A stretch of DNA of 64,000 nt from UBA1952 sp965200035 (GCA_965200035.1 OZ241334.1:372001-436000), one strand, 5' to 3'; positions 34,376-44,145 are shown, counted from the first letter of the stretch. Numbers and translations: made by a program. The notes: generated by a model from the sequence alone, not told the origin.

Positions 34376-35767
34376 TTATTGCTTGGTAATAGTCACATTA
34401 TCCAGCTCAAAAGTAGTGGTCTTAGCAGGTGCAGAACCTACATACTTGAACGCTACGTATACCGTTTGGCCAATGTAAGAAGACAGGCTCACATCGCCGG
34501 AGCTGATAAATGAACCGTAGCTGTTGGTATGGCCGCTGCTGATGGTCGGATTAAGTGTAGTCCAGGTAGCAGTAGCGGGGTTAGTGCCCGGTACATAATT
34601 GGTGCTGATCATTACAGTGGTCACTGCACCATTATCATATCCGTCTGCAGAAATGAAGGTCAGCTTTGGAGTCGTAGCTCCGGACAGATCTACACCAGAG
34701 GTAATCAGCCAGGACTTAACGTCAGCCTGATTGGTCTGATAAGCAGTCACCTGTGCATATGGCTTGGTGGATACTGTACCGCCAGAGCCATATTTCCATT
34801 TCACACCACCTGCTTCAGCGTAGTTGGTCCAGCCAGTGATCGCGATCTCGCCGGTAGTTCCGCCAGAGAATTGCTCAAGCAGCACAACCCCTGTTGGAGG
34901 AGGAACATTGCCATTGCAGCGTGGCTCATAAAATTTCACATCGCTGGTATCACGGATTACGATCTGTGCGGTTCTGTTGGAAGCAGAAGTCTGATATACG
35001 GTAAAGATACCAGTCAGTGAGCCATGACCGCTTGGTACATTCAGGCCGTGGAAGTTGGCATAGTTACTGTTACGGGTTACCAGTTGCTGTGCAGTGCTCA
35101 GCGCCGCGCAGTTAACCAGATAACGATTCGTAGTCAGCGTAGACTCTGTGTATGTTTTGTTTGTATCCAAGAATTCAACATCGCTAACTGTTACCAAACG
35201 GTTGTAGAAGAATGGATCGGCGGCTTTAGCCTGAGTCAGTGTGATTACGGTATCCTTTACGGTATGTCCTATATCGCCCTTGATGATGTGTGCGTCGATA
35301 TCAGAGCTTTCCAGTCCCTTCACAGCGCGCTGCTCGGTAAGACCAAGACCCAGTACAGGAAGACCACCATCATAAGAAAGGGTCATGCCTTTCAGCTTAA
35401 TGTAAAGCTTACGGCCCACCGGATAGTGCGCATACAGGCTATAGTTATTAATATTGATCGTAACACCGCCGGTAGAATCCTGGATAACGATTTGCTTGTA
35501 ATAGTTGCCGGAACGGTCATCCGCAGTTACCACACCGGAGATAACAATATCGCCGGTAAAAGTGGTGTCCGGGAATATGCTGGTACTTGTATAAGCACCA
35601 AGCATTGCCTTCATCTGAGCAATAGTGTGCGTTACCGGCACCTGAGGATCAACATAAGAGTCATCCGGCGGAGTGTCAAAACCCTTTCGTACGCATGAGC
35701 TCATCGCGAAAGTCAGGCCGAGCATGGCTACACCTGAAAATAGACGGAATTTATTCATTGATTTCAT
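34376..35767 (-). CDS. DUF5689 lipoprotein with choice-of-anchor J domain
   Basis: 463 residues (a second ATG three codons in is equally possible). Lipoprotein signal ending MSSC (about residue 25). A DUF5689 OB-like domain follows (about 50-280, FTGDIVISGVVTADDRSGNYYKQIVIQDSTGGV). The C-terminal half is a choice-of-anchor J jellyroll (GWTNYAEAGGVKW ... YVAFKYVGS). Starts 20 nt after the TonB receptor stop. In Bacteroidota DUF5689 proteins are encoded with TonB receptors and nucleases, which is the layout here; a surface role in capturing nucleic acid or phosphoester substrates is inference. Confidence 0.82.
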   Translation of the reverse strand: MKSMNKFRLFSGVAMLGLTFAMSSCVRKGFDTPPDDSYVDPQVPVTHTIAQMKAMLGAYTSTSIFPDTTFTGDIVISGVVTADDRSGNYYKQIVIQDSTGGVTININNYSLYAHYPVGRKLYIKLKGMTLSYDGGLPVLGLGLTEQRAVKGLESSDIDAHIIKGDIGHTVKDTVITLTQAKAADPFFYNRLVTVSDVEFLDTNKTYTESTLTTNRYLVNCAALSTAQQLVTRNSNYANFHGLNVPSGHGSLTGIFTVYQTSASNRTAQIVIRDTSDVKFYEPRCNGNVPPPTGVVLLEQFSGGTTGEIAITGWTNYAEAGGVKWKYGSGGTVSTKPYAQVTAYQTNQADVKSWLITSGVDLSGATTPKLTFISADGYDNGAVTTVMISTNYVPGTNPATATWTTLNPTISSGHTNSYGSFISSGDVSLSSYIGQTVYVAFKYVGSAPAKTTTFELDNVTITKQ

Positions 35768-35787
35768 ATAGATACTGTTTTGTAAAA

Positions 35788-38592
35788 TTAGAACTTAAGG
35801 CTTATGTTGATGAAGAAATTACGACCAAATGCGTAAAAATATTTTGACTGAAACTTACCGGCTTCGCCGCCAGAGAAGTCATAACGAAGGTTTTCAAAAC
35901 CACCGGTACGCACATTCTTATTATCCAGCAGGTTACTGACACCAGCATTAATATAGAGGTAAGTATTTCTCGGGATTTTCTTATTGATCTTGGAAAGCAG
36001 GAATGACTTGCCCACGTTCAGATCAAAAGTGAAAGCGCTTGGCAATCTTTCCTGATCTACAATCGAGTGCCACTGATCGCTTTCCGGAACTACCAGATCA
36101 AGCGCTTCTGCCGTACGGCGCGGTGCGGCGATCTCTACATACATACGATCCAGATAATTAGCATTCAGGCCGGCATACCAATAGTTCTTTGAGCGGTAGT
36201 TGATGCCCAGTGAATAAACGCTTTGCGGACCTACAGCCAGGTAATGGCCTTTGGTATATGCAACATCATAGGTTGCGCCAGTGTCTGTTGTATTTTCCTC
36301 ATACTTGGTAACCGTAGCATTGCTGGTATAGAATGCCTGGCCCAGAGAAGCAACGCCAGTCAGAGAGATATTGGCATTCACCTTATAATCAAGCGCCAGC
36401 TCAGTACCGATGAAGCGGGAGTTCAGATCGCGCAGCACATAATCCACAAAGTTGTTGGCGCCGCCGCTGCCTGTGTAGTAAAAGCGCTGAACTTTTGTCT
36501 CGTCTTCTACATCGGTTACATAGCCTACTACACGTGCATTCACCTTCGGAGAACGCAGGAGGTACCCGCCTTCAAAAGTATAAGTCATCTGATTTTCAGG
36601 ATTGTCAACGGTCCGGTTTCTGATGCGGGAAGCGAAGTAGGTATTATCTACGGTTGGTGCGTCCGAAGAAAGCCCGGCATTAGCGAAGAGGTAGTTACGG
36701 CCATTCAGTTTGTAGGTAATACCGCCCTTGATGCCATATATAGCAAAGTTTTGCTTGATGCCTCTACCGAAAGAAGCATTGCCATCCGCAAAAAGACCAT
36801 TGCGGTACAGGCCTTCACGCTGGAATGAGTTGAAGCCGCCATTGCCGGCAATGAAGAAGTCCACCTTATTAAACGTAAAGTTCAGCTGCTCCCACAGTAC
36901 TGCTTTGCGGAAACGGATCATGTAATCATAATAATATTTGTCGCCTTCCTTCACCACCAGGTTAGGATCATTCACATTATACAGCGTGTTCTGACTACCG
37001 GCGGCAAAGTTGCGCTCAGAGAATGAGTTGATGTTCAGGAAGTAGTCGCCACCGAGCAGATCATCCAGCCTTCTATAGCTTTCTGTTTGCTGGTTGATGA
37101 AAGACAGACCGGTATTCAGAGTCATGTGCTCGTTCAATACATAAGTCATGTTGGTATTGAAGATCCATTTCTTGATATCATCCACATCGCTGCCTACAAT
37201 ATATAAGGAGCGGCGGCCGGAATCCAACGTGCCGGGTATCTGACGGCGGTTCATATAGTTGGTCTGATAGAGGTCATCCCAGTTGATCTGGTTGGACTGC
37301 GGAAAATAAGATGTTTGCAGGCCTTGTCCATAAGGATCAGGAGGAGTAGAGAACTGATAATAGCTTGGTAGATTGCGGTAGTAGTCCGGGCGCGGATCAG
37401 GAGCGTTGTACCAGTCAAGCGTAGAATTGGCATTCTTGCCGAACTGATAGCCGACTACGGTATTCCAGCGCATCTTATCAGAAGGCGTGTACTCATAGTT
37501 CAGCAGGAAAGTTGGCTGGAAGACGTTTGCCACCTTCGCATTGCGCTTCTCGCCATTCTGATAACCCCAGTTAGGGTTGTAAAAGTTAGAGCCTGAAAGA
37601 TCATTAGCTTCCTGGTAGCTTGGGGCAGACTTGCCACGACGGGTTGGCGCACCGAAAGCCGTCAGGTTCAGCGTGCTCTTTGAATTGAAGCGCTTGCTTA
37701 CACCTGCATAGTAAGAATAGCCATCATAAAAAGTACCATCCACATAGCCTTCGTTAGCCCAGCGCTTGGAAGCGGAAAGCGAGAACGCCCAGCCATTTTT
37801 CAACAGGCCGGTGCTGTGTGTCAGCATCAGGCGGTTGCGGTACTGACGATTGGTCAATGAATAGGTGACGCGTGTCTGCTTGCGCTGATTGGCTGCAGTA
37901 GCATCAAAGTAAGTAGAGCCACCGATGCCGCCATAAGCGTACTCAGAAGGCTTCAGGCCATAAGTCAGGTTGCGGCCTTTGAACACATCATTCAGGCCCC
38001 CCCACTGGCTCCAGTAGGCATCGCCGGTTTCAATATCATTCATCGGCGCACCATTGATCTGTACCTCGCTGGAGCCATTATCATAGCCACGCAGGCGGAA
38101 ACGGTATTGCCCCAGTACAAAACCGGCCGTATTCAGGAATGGATCGCGCGAAGCAGTAAGCACACCGCTTACATTGGATGCCTTTACGCCATCGTCATCG
38201 CTGCTTACATCGCTTTCTTCCAGCGCAATTGTCGGAATCTGCTGCGTAGCCTGTGATGCTGCGCTTTCGCTGGTAGTGACGCTGAATTCTTTCAGATCTA
38301 CTATAGATGTATTCACCAGAATGCGGAATGTATCCGGCACTACCGTGGTACCGCCTACTACAACCATATGCGTGCCATAAGGCACTCGGCTGAAGACGAA
38401 CTCGCCCTGGCCATCTGAAGTAGCCAGCAGCTTCAGGTTAGGAATGGTAATCTGTACATCATTGGCGGGTTGTAAGGTTGACTTATTCAGCAGCCGGCCT
38501 TTCACCAGCGCAGTCTGCGCTTCCTGTGCCAGTGCCGGAGTAGTGCACAGTGCCATTATCACGACCCAAAACCATTGTAATCTTCTTTGCAT
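35788..38592 (-). CDS. TonB-dependent outer-membrane receptor
   Basis: 934 residues from MQRRLQWFWVVIMALCTTPALAQ. After the signal peptide come a carboxypeptidase-regulatory-like domain (about 27-105) and a plug (about 150-260, FRLRGYDNGSSEVQINGAPM), then a large barrel ending in Phe (FFINISLKF). I took the ATG at 38592 because upstream codons give no signal peptide and a near-consensus -7 box sits above it. It is followed by the DUF5689 lipoprotein gene, which fits a receptor/lipoprotein pair. Confidence 0.92.
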   Translation of the reverse strand: MQRRLQWFWVVIMALCTTPALAQEAQTALVKGRLLNKSTLQPANDVQITIPNLKLLATSDGQGEFVFSRVPYGTHMVVVGGTTVVPDTFRILVNTSIVDLKEFSVTTSESAASQATQQIPTIALEESDVSSDDDGVKASNVSGVLTASRDPFLNTAGFVLGQYRFRLRGYDNGSSEVQINGAPMNDIETGDAYWSQWGGLNDVFKGRNLTYGLKPSEYAYGGIGGSTYFDATAANQRKQTRVTYSLTNRQYRNRLMLTHSTGLLKNGWAFSLSASKRWANEGYVDGTFYDGYSYYAGVSKRFNSKSTLNLTAFGAPTRRGKSAPSYQEANDLSGSNFYNPNWGYQNGEKRNAKVANVFQPTFLLNYEYTPSDKMRWNTVVGYQFGKNANSTLDWYNAPDPRPDYYRNLPSYYQFSTPPDPYGQGLQTSYFPQSNQINWDDLYQTNYMNRRQIPGTLDSGRRSLYIVGSDVDDIKKWIFNTNMTYVLNEHMTLNTGLSFINQQTESYRRLDDLLGGDYFLNINSFSERNFAAGSQNTLYNVNDPNLVVKEGDKYYYDYMIRFRKAVLWEQLNFTFNKVDFFIAGNGGFNSFQREGLYRNGLFADGNASFGRGIKQNFAIYGIKGGITYKLNGRNYLFANAGLSSDAPTVDNTYFASRIRNRTVDNPENQMTYTFEGGYLLRSPKVNARVVGYVTDVEDETKVQRFYYTGSGGANNFVDYVLRDLNSRFIGTELALDYKVNANISLTGVASLGQAFYTSNATVTKYEENTTDTGATYDVAYTKGHYLAVGPQSVYSLGINYRSKNYWYAGLNANYLDRMYVEIAAPRRTAEALDLVVPESDQWHSIVDQERLPSAFTFDLNVGKSFLLSKINKKIPRNTYLYINAGVSNLLDNKNVRTGGFENLRYDFSGGEAGKFQSKYFYAFGRNFFINISLKF

Positions 38593-38628
38593 AAAGATAT
38601 TTGTGGTGTTAATTTTAACAAAACGGGT

Positions 38629-38637
38629 GCGAAGGTA
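38629..38637 (-). promoter_or_regulatory. Near-consensus -7 box for the TonB receptor
   Basis: TACCTTCGC on the minus strand (one mismatch to TACCTTTGC), 36 nt before the ATG. Confidence 0.4.
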
Positions 38638-38759
38638 AGAGTATTTGTAGCAAATTTCAGCGATAATGGTTATCAGTATGTTACCAAATTTATATCCTAT
38701 GAAGTACAACACATAATTTGTTCTTTCTTTGCGGCCAGTTAATAAAAACCACGCTTATT

Positions 38760-39803
38760 GTGAGGAAATCATTCATAGCACTTGCGGCGCTGCTAGCCTG
38801 CAGCACTACCGCGTCTTTTGCACAAAAAAAGCAATACCAGGTGACCGCCATTGCTTTTTATAACCTTGAAAATCTCTATGATACGGAAGATGATCCGAAG
38901 ACCAGAGATGAAGAGTTTACGCCAACCGGTCCTTATAATTACACGGAAGAGGTTTATCATCAAAAGCTGCACAATCTGGCTACAGTGATCTCTAAATTAG
39001 GCACTGAGGTAACGCCTGATGGCCCCGCGCTCATTGGCCATGCGGAAGTGGAGAATGATAAGGTATTGCAGGACCTGACCGCACAGCCTGAGATTGCCGA
39101 CCGGCATTATCGCTTTGTACATTTCAACAGTCCGGACGCCCGTGGCATTGACGTGGCGCTGCTTTATAACCCAAAGTATTTTACTGTTCTGAACGCACAG
39201 GCACTCTATACGGACATCAGTGCTTTTGGTGAAAAGGGCGGCAAGACGCGGGATGTGCTTTATGTAACCGGCCTGCTCAATGGCGACACCACTCATGTAT
39301 TCGTTAATCACTGGCCTTCCCGCCGTGGCGGTGAAGCTGCTTCTGCCCCACTCCGCGCCATTGCTGCAGGCGTTAGCAAGAAAGTGATTGACTCGCTAAT
39401 GAAGGTAAATCCCGCAAGCAAAGTGATCGTGATGGGTGACCTGAATGATGATCCTACCGATGCGAGCGTAACGAAAGTACTGGGCGCAAAAGGCAATAAG
39501 GATAAGGTAGGACCAAGTGAACTGTTCAATCCATTCACTGCTTTCTACAATCAGGGTATCGGCACACTGGGCTATAATGATGTATGGAATCTGTTTGACC
39601 AGATCATGATCTCCGGCGCTTACCTCCGCAGCAATGATCCTCAGTGGCGCTATTATAAAGCCGAAGTGTTTAACCGCGATTTCCTGAAAGAGAAATTCGG
39701 ACAGTATAAAGGGTATCCGCACCGTTCTTTCAGCGGCACTACCTGGATCAACGGCTACAGTGACCACTTCCCGACGATCGTGTATATGATCAAGCCGCTT
39801 TAA
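38760..39803 (+). CDS. Secreted endonuclease/exonuclease/phosphatase family protein
   Basis: 347 residues from a GTG start (VRKSFIALAALLACSTTASFAQ is a clean signal peptide; the frame is open 14 codons further up). Catalytic motifs of the DNase I-like fold are complete: FYNLENLYD, IGHAEVEND, RGIDVALLYNP, VNHWPSRRGGE, VMGDLNDDP and GYSDHFP. It should cleave phosphodiester bonds in the periplasm or outside the cell. It lies divergent to the TonB receptor-DUF5689 pair. No T9SS tail is present. Confidence 0.9.
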   Translation: MRKSFIALAALLACSTTASFAQKKQYQVTAIAFYNLENLYDTEDDPKTRDEEFTPTGPYNYTEEVYHQKLHNLATVISKLGTEVTPDGPALIGHAEVENDKVLQDLTAQPEIADRHYRFVHFNSPDARGIDVALLYNPKYFTVLNAQALYTDISAFGEKGGKTRDVLYVTGLLNGDTTHVFVNHWPSRRGGEAASAPLRAIAAGVSKKVIDSLMKVNPASKVIVMGDLNDDPTDASVTKVLGAKGNKDKVGPSELFNPFTAFYNQGIGTLGYNDVWNLFDQIMISGAYLRSNDPQWRYYKAEVFNRDFLKEKFGQYKGYPHRSFSGTTWINGYSDHFPTIVYMIKPL

Positions 39804-39811
39804 AAAAAATT

Positions 39812-39850
39812 AAAAAGGAACGGTTCGCTTAAAGCGAACCGTTCCTTTTT
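39812..39850. terminator. Bidirectional terminator
   Basis: 18-bp stem: AAAAAGGAACGGTTCGCT (39812-39829) pairs with 39833-39850, 3-nt loop, T-run on both sides. It separates the nuclease gene (+) from the EnvC-like gene (-). Confidence 0.9.
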
Positions 39851-39881
39851 TCACGATATTTCTTTATCGATGACTACGTAA

Positions 39882-41387
39882 TCAATTAGCGATCCACTGA
39901 GAAGGATTGAGCTTTGCGCTGCCCTTGCCTGCTGCTTTCCATATCTGGAAGTTGATCATCGGCAGCCCTTCTTCATTTGTACCTACTGTACCGATTGATT
40001 GCTTGGTGCTTACCTTTTGTCCTTTCGATACGCTTACTGTAGCCAGATTCGCATACACTGTATAAAATTCACCGTGCGCCACAAGCACATTAAGGCCGCT
40101 GCCATCTACCGGAAATACACTCGTTACAGTGCCTTCAAATACAGCCCTTGCTACCGCACCAGCGCTTGTCTGTATATCAATGCCATTATTATCTACTATC
40201 ACATTGGCTACCGGGTGCTTGTGCGGACCAAAGAAGCCCGTTATTACACCACGCTCTACCGGCCATGGCAATCGGCCGCGGTTGGCGGCAAACGAGTTGG
40301 ACAGCGCCAGTGCATCCGGCGTCATGCTCAGCTCACGGGCTGTTGCCACTTTCGCAGGACGGGGAGCAAGCGTAGCTGCTACAGGCCTGTTGCCGGACGA
40401 CGCATTGTTATTATTGCCGCTATTATTATTGCCTGAAGAGGTAGCCGGTGCATCAGGGCGCGGCGGACCAATTGCCGGACGATTGCCGGAACCTGTAGCT
40501 ACATTTACATTGCTCCGGTTGGCTGCTTTTGCTGCTGCTTCGGCAGCGGCTATTCTTCGCTGCTCTTCTTCCCGCTTCCGCTGTTCTTCCGCCGCCTTGC
40601 GCCGTGCTTCTTCCATGGCTCTCCTGCGCTGCTCTTCGATTTCTCTGGCGATCAGTGCATTTACAGCGCGCTCTACCTTTTTAGCGGCTTTTTTGTTTTT
40701 ATCAATATCTGCAACCAGCTCTTTCTCGCGGCCTTTGAGCTGTGTCACCACCGTATTGGTTTCATTCCGCTCTTGTTGCAACACCTGCTTTTGCTGCTCT
40801 TCCGCCGATAGCAGCATATCCTTCTGCATCCTCTGATTGTTGAGCACACCGATCTGTGTTTTGATGCGGCCCTGCGTAGTGCGGATCGCTTCTGCCTGTT
40901 GCTGACGGTAATCGCGGTAGCGCTTCAAGTATTTCATGCGCCGCACCGCATCATCATAGTCTTTTGAGGAAAAAAGAAATGCGAGAATATTGCTGGAGCT
41001 TCGGTGCTTATAGGCATAGCGAACCGATTGCGCATACCGGGCTTTCAGCACGCCCAGATTCAACTGCAATTCTCCAACTTTTTGGGTAGAGTTCTGTATC
41101 GTACCGGAAATGGAGGATATTTCCTGATTGATATTGCCGATCAGGCGCATCCGCGCATCCAGCTTGGCCTGCAGGGCGCGGAGCTCTGCAAGGGTGGCAT
41201 TCTTATTGCGCTTGGTTTCCTCAAGCTGCTGCTGACTTTCGCGGATGGATTCGATGATGCTTTGGCGGCGACGCTCCAACTCATTGCGGGCAGCGGAAGG
41301 CTGCTGGCCGTGTACGTTGGTGATGCCGAACAGCAACAGGATCATTGCAGCGCAACATACAGCCCTGGGTAATTTGTGATAAAGCAT
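39882..41387 (-). CDS. EnvC-like murein hydrolase activator (M23 domain)
   Basis: About 501 residues from MLYHKLPRAVCCAAMILLLFG (signal peptide). A long coiled coil (about 30-250, rich in EQQKQ, ELVADIDKNKKAAKKVERAV, RREE-type repeats) is followed by an Asn/Pro-rich linker (about 300-330) and a C-terminal LytM/M23 domain. The M23 domain reads TGFFGPHKHPVANVIVDNNGIDIQTS, where the canonical HxxxDxxxxxGxxI histidine and aspartate are not obvious, so it may be a non-catalytic activator as in E. coli EnvC, which stimulates AmiA/AmiB amidases. It is a cell-division factor. Confidence 0.87.
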   Translation of the reverse strand: MLYHKLPRAVCCAAMILLLFGITNVHGQQPSAARNELERRRQSIIESIRESQQQLEETKRNKNATLAELRALQAKLDARMRLIGNINQEISSISGTIQNSTQKVGELQLNLGVLKARYAQSVRYAYKHRSSSNILAFLFSSKDYDDAVRRMKYLKRYRDYRQQQAEAIRTTQGRIKTQIGVLNNQRMQKDMLLSAEEQQKQVLQQERNETNTVVTQLKGREKELVADIDKNKKAAKKVERAVNALIAREIEEQRRRAMEEARRKAAEEQRKREEEQRRIAAAEAAAKAANRSNVNVATGSGNRPAIGPPRPDAPATSSGNNNSGNNNNASSGNRPVAATLAPRPAKVATARELSMTPDALALSNSFAANRGRLPWPVERGVITGFFGPHKHPVANVIVDNNGIDIQTSAGAVARAVFEGTVTSVFPVDGSGLNVLVAHGEFYTVYANLATVSVSKGQKVSTKQSIGTVGTNEEGLPMINFQIWKAAGKGSAKLNPSQWIAN

Positions 41388-41393
41388 GAGCAA

Positions 41394-41401
41394 CAAAAAT
41401 A
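41394..41401 (-). promoter_or_regulatory. Bacteroidota-type -7 box for the EnvC-like gene
   Basis: TATTTTTG on the minus strand, an exact TAnnTTTG match only 7 nt from the chosen ATG at 41387. Confidence 0.4.
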
Positions 41402-41610
41402 ACCAAATCCGCCGCGTATAAAACGGTGCAGGATTTTTTAGCAATAATTTGGAAGAATGCAGTGGCTGTAATCCCGACCATCACAATTAAATCAATGCTA
41501 CCACTGCTCTATAATTCTATACGTAAACACTACATTTTTACATTTTACATTTTGAATTTTGCATTCGACATTTTGCATTTCGCATTCTGCACTCTACCTT
41601 CCCTTCCATT

Positions 41611-42486
41611 ATGCTTTACTCAATGACCGGCTTTGGCCGAGCTGCTGCCAATATTGCCGGAAGGCAGGTCAGCGCTGAGATCCGATCGCTTAACGGCAAG
41701 CAGTTTGACATTCTCTCCAAACTTCCTTACATGCTGCGCGCTTACGAATCGGATGTACGTGCTACTCTTTCCGGTATTTTGCTGCGGGGCACTACAGATG
41801 TAACGATTGCAATCAAGCAGGATGGCAGCAGTAAGCCGGTCTCGATCAATGTGGATCTGGCAGCCGCTTATTATAAAGGCATGAAGGAAATAGCAGCCCG
41901 CCTCGGCATTCCGGAAGAGCAATCATTAGCCACGATCATGCGTATGCCGGAAATCATCAGCACTGAGCAGGATGTATTGCCTGAAAGCGAATGGGTTGAG
42001 GTAAAAAAGCTGGTGATAGAAGCCGCACAGCAGCTAATGGAGCACCGCAAAGAGGAAGGAAAATCGCTGGAGCGCGATCTAATGCAGCGTATTGACAATA
42101 TTGAAGGCACACTGCAGAAAATACTCCCGCTGGAAGGCGCGCGTACCGAGCGCGTACGTACCAGGCTGCGCCAATCATTAAAGGAGCTGAGCTTACAGCA
42201 GTCGCCCGACGAAAACCGCTTTGAGCAGGAGCTGATCTACTATATAGAAAAGATGGACTTTTCCGAAGAGAAGACAAGGCTTACCCAGCATTGCAGCTAT
42301 TTCAGGGAAACGATAGCGAAAGATGAGCTCAGCAAGGGAAAAGTGCTCGGATTTATTTTGCAGGAAATAGGCCGTGAGATCAATACATTGGGCGCCAAAG
42401 CCAATGATGCCAGCATACAGCAGTTTGTAGTATCCATGAAAGACGAACTGGAAAAAGCCAAAGAACAGGTGCTGAATGCGCTTTGA
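41611..42486 (+). CDS. yicC: YicC-family endoribonuclease
   Basis: 291 residues, normal for YicC. N-terminal MLYSMTGFGRAA is the signature; the C-terminal DUF1732 domain follows (FEQELIYYIEKMDFSEEKTRLTQHCSYF, LGFILQEIGREINTLGAKAND). YicC is a stress-linked endoribonuclease that can degrade small RNAs. It is preceded by an AT-rich spacer (41530-41600) made of repeated ATTTTGCATT words. gmk, often next to yicC, is absent; gldH follows instead. Confidence 0.93.
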   Translation: MLYSMTGFGRAAANIAGRQVSAEIRSLNGKQFDILSKLPYMLRAYESDVRATLSGILLRGTTDVTIAIKQDGSSKPVSINVDLAAAYYKGMKEIAARLGIPEEQSLATIMRMPEIISTEQDVLPESEWVEVKKLVIEAAQQLMEHRKEEGKSLERDLMQRIDNIEGTLQKILPLEGARTERVRTRLRQSLKELSLQQSPDENRFEQELIYYIEKMDFSEEKTRLTQHCSYFRETIAKDELSKGKVLGFILQEIGREINTLGAKANDASIQQFVVSMKDELEKAKEQVLNAL

Positions 42487-42653
42487 TCTTATTAAAAAGT
42501 AAAAATTAAAAGGGGCTTTTATTGCGCCCTGTTTACTTTTGCCTGTTGATTATTTCTAAAGCTTTTTGTAATTCATGCTTTTACTGAGCAATCAACCAGT
42601 TTTTTACTTTTTAATTTTGACTTTTTAATTTTTACCCGTCCATCCAAGATTGA

Positions 42654-43157
42654 ATGAAGCGCATCATTTTTTACTTTTTACTTTTTACTTTTTATTTATC
42701 TGCCGAAGGCTGTGGTACATCTCCGCAATATCAGGAGCATTTCAATGTGCCTAAAAACGCTTGGGATTACAGCTTCAGGCCTGAGTTTCATTTTGAGATC
42801 ACCGATACTGCATCTGCCTATCAGCTGGTATTTCTGATCCGCCACACAGATGCTTATGCTTACAACAACATCTGGATACTGCTGGATACCAAAGCTCCCG
42901 GCGATACTATATATCACCCCATGAGATTTGAGGTTCCGCTGGCAGCTAATAGCGGTCAGTGGCTCGGGCGCGGCACGGGCGAGATTTATGAGCAGCATGT
43001 AGCCATCAACAATCTTTCTACTCCGGCGTTCTTTCAGAGAAAAGGCCTGTACACCATCCGCATGGCTCAGGACATGCGCACCACTCCGCTGGCCGATGTA
43101 ATGCAGGTAGGCCTCCGTATTGAAAAGCTGGGCATCATGCAGCACCGGCCGGGTTAA
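42654..43157 (+). CDS. gldH: Gliding motility lipoprotein GldH
   Basis: 167 residues. Lipoprotein signal (MKRIIFYFLLFTFYLSAEGC); the body matches GldH (QYQEHFNVPKNAWDYSF, NNIWILLDTKAPGDTIYHPMRFEVPLA, TIRMAQDMR). GldH is an outer-membrane lipoprotein needed for gliding in Flavobacterium. The signal peptide codons (42668-42694) are built from TTTTTAC heptamers, so copy-number change would shift the frame. An orphan histidine kinase gene follows by 19 nt. Confidence 0.9.
   Translation: MKRIIFYFLLFTFYLSAEGCGTSPQYQEHFNVPKNAWDYSFRPEFHFEITDTASAYQLVFLIRHTDAYAYNNIWILLDTKAPGDTIYHPMRFEVPLAANSGQWLGRGTGEIYEQHVAINNLSTPAFFQRKGLYTIRMAQDMRTTPLADVMQVGLRIEKLGIMQHRPG
42668..42694 (+). repeat. TTTTTAC heptamer tandem repeat in gldH
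   Basis: Three perfect TTTTTAC units (42668-42688) and a fourth TTTTTAT inside the gldH signal peptide codons. Confidence 0.8.
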
Positions 43158-43176
43158 AGTTGTTTAGCTTTCGGGT

Positions 43177-44145
43177 ATGCGCTTCTTCACTACTTTTTAT
43201 GCTTTGCTCCTGCTGTATATTACTGCGGCGCTGCTCTTCTGGGGCATCAGCCTGCACAAACAGAGCCGTACCATTTTTGAGCAGGAGCGCCAGGCGCTGG
43301 TAGAAAAAGTAGATAGTGTAGCCCAACCTGCAGTCTATAGAGCCAACCTGGCCAGACTGGAAGGCAAAAGAGAGCTGCGCAAGAAGCAATACATCGGGGA
43401 AGGCGCTACTTTTTTCCTGGTGATCCTGATTGGCGCAGGCGTTGTCTATACTTCTTTCCGCCGCAACATCCGCCTTTCACGGCAGCAGAACAATTTTATG
43501 CTGGCTGTTACCCATGAGCTCAAATCGCCTATAGCCGGCATCAAGCTCAGCCTGCAGACAATACAAAAACGGGCACTCACCGAAGAGCAGCGCCAGACGC
43601 TGATCAGCCGTTGCATTGAAGAAAGCGACCGGCTGAATGACCTCTGCAATAATATGCTCATTACCTCGCAGATGGAGGGCCGCCAATATGTGCAGGCGCG
43701 CGAGCAATTCGACTTTTCGGAATTACTGGAAGAAAGCGCTGCCGCCTATCAAAAGCGTTATCCGGAGCGGTTTGAGGCAGATATTGCCGAAGGGCTGATG
43801 GTAAATGGTGATATGGCGCTGTTGCAGATGGCCGTCAACAATCTGCTGGAAAATGCCATAAAATATACTCCTGCAGAAAGCATCGTTTCCATAACACTCA
43901 AACAAATGAGGGATAAGCTTTTTTTGCAGGTGGCAGATCAGGGCAAAGGCATACCGGATGAAGAGAAGAAGAAAATCTTTTCAAAGTTTTATCGCATTGG
44001 CGATGAAGCCACGCGACACACCAAAGGCACGGGTCTGGGGCTTTATCTGACTAAAAGAATCATCAAACAGCATAAAGGCAAATTATGTGTAAAGGACAAT
44101 AATCCTACCGGCGCTGTATTTGAGATCAGCCTGCCACTGTTTTAA
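43177..44145 (+). CDS. Sensor histidine kinase
   Basis: 322 residues. Two membrane helices (about 5-25 and 76-94) bracket a short 50-residue sensor loop. There is no HAMP domain. HisKA follows with the phosphoacceptor His at about 113 in VTHELKSP, and a HATPase domain with NNLLENAIKYT, DQGKGIPDEE, FSKFYR and GTGLGLYL. The kinase is orphan: no response regulator is adjacent. It starts 19 nt after gldH and overlaps the convergent birA gene by 20 nt. Confidence 0.93.
   Translation: MRFFTTFYALLLLYITAALLFWGISLHKQSRTIFEQERQALVEKVDSVAQPAVYRANLARLEGKRELRKKQYIGEGATFFLVILIGAGVVYTSFRRNIRLSRQQNNFMLAVTHELKSPIAGIKLSLQTIQKRALTEEQRQTLISRCIEESDRLNDLCNNMLITSQMEGRQYVQAREQFDFSELLEESAAAYQKRYPERFEADIAEGLMVNGDMALLQMAVNNLLENAIKYTPAESIVSITLKQMRDKLFLQVADQGKGIPDEEKKKIFSKFYRIGDEATRHTKGTGLGLYLTKRIIKQHKGKLCVKDNNPTGAVFEISLPLF

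Noticed and set aside
35024..35698. 224-codon plus-strand frame opposite DUF5689
   Set aside because: Shadow frame with no signal peptide or domain; the DUF5689 gene is supported by lipobox and domain pattern.
41530..41610. AT-rich ATTTTGCATT repeats before yicC, also at 51985-52016 and in rpmB-rpmG spacers
   Set aside because: Low-complexity intergenic words typical of AT-rich spacers; no covariation or clear structure that I can support beyond the rpmB-rpmG case.
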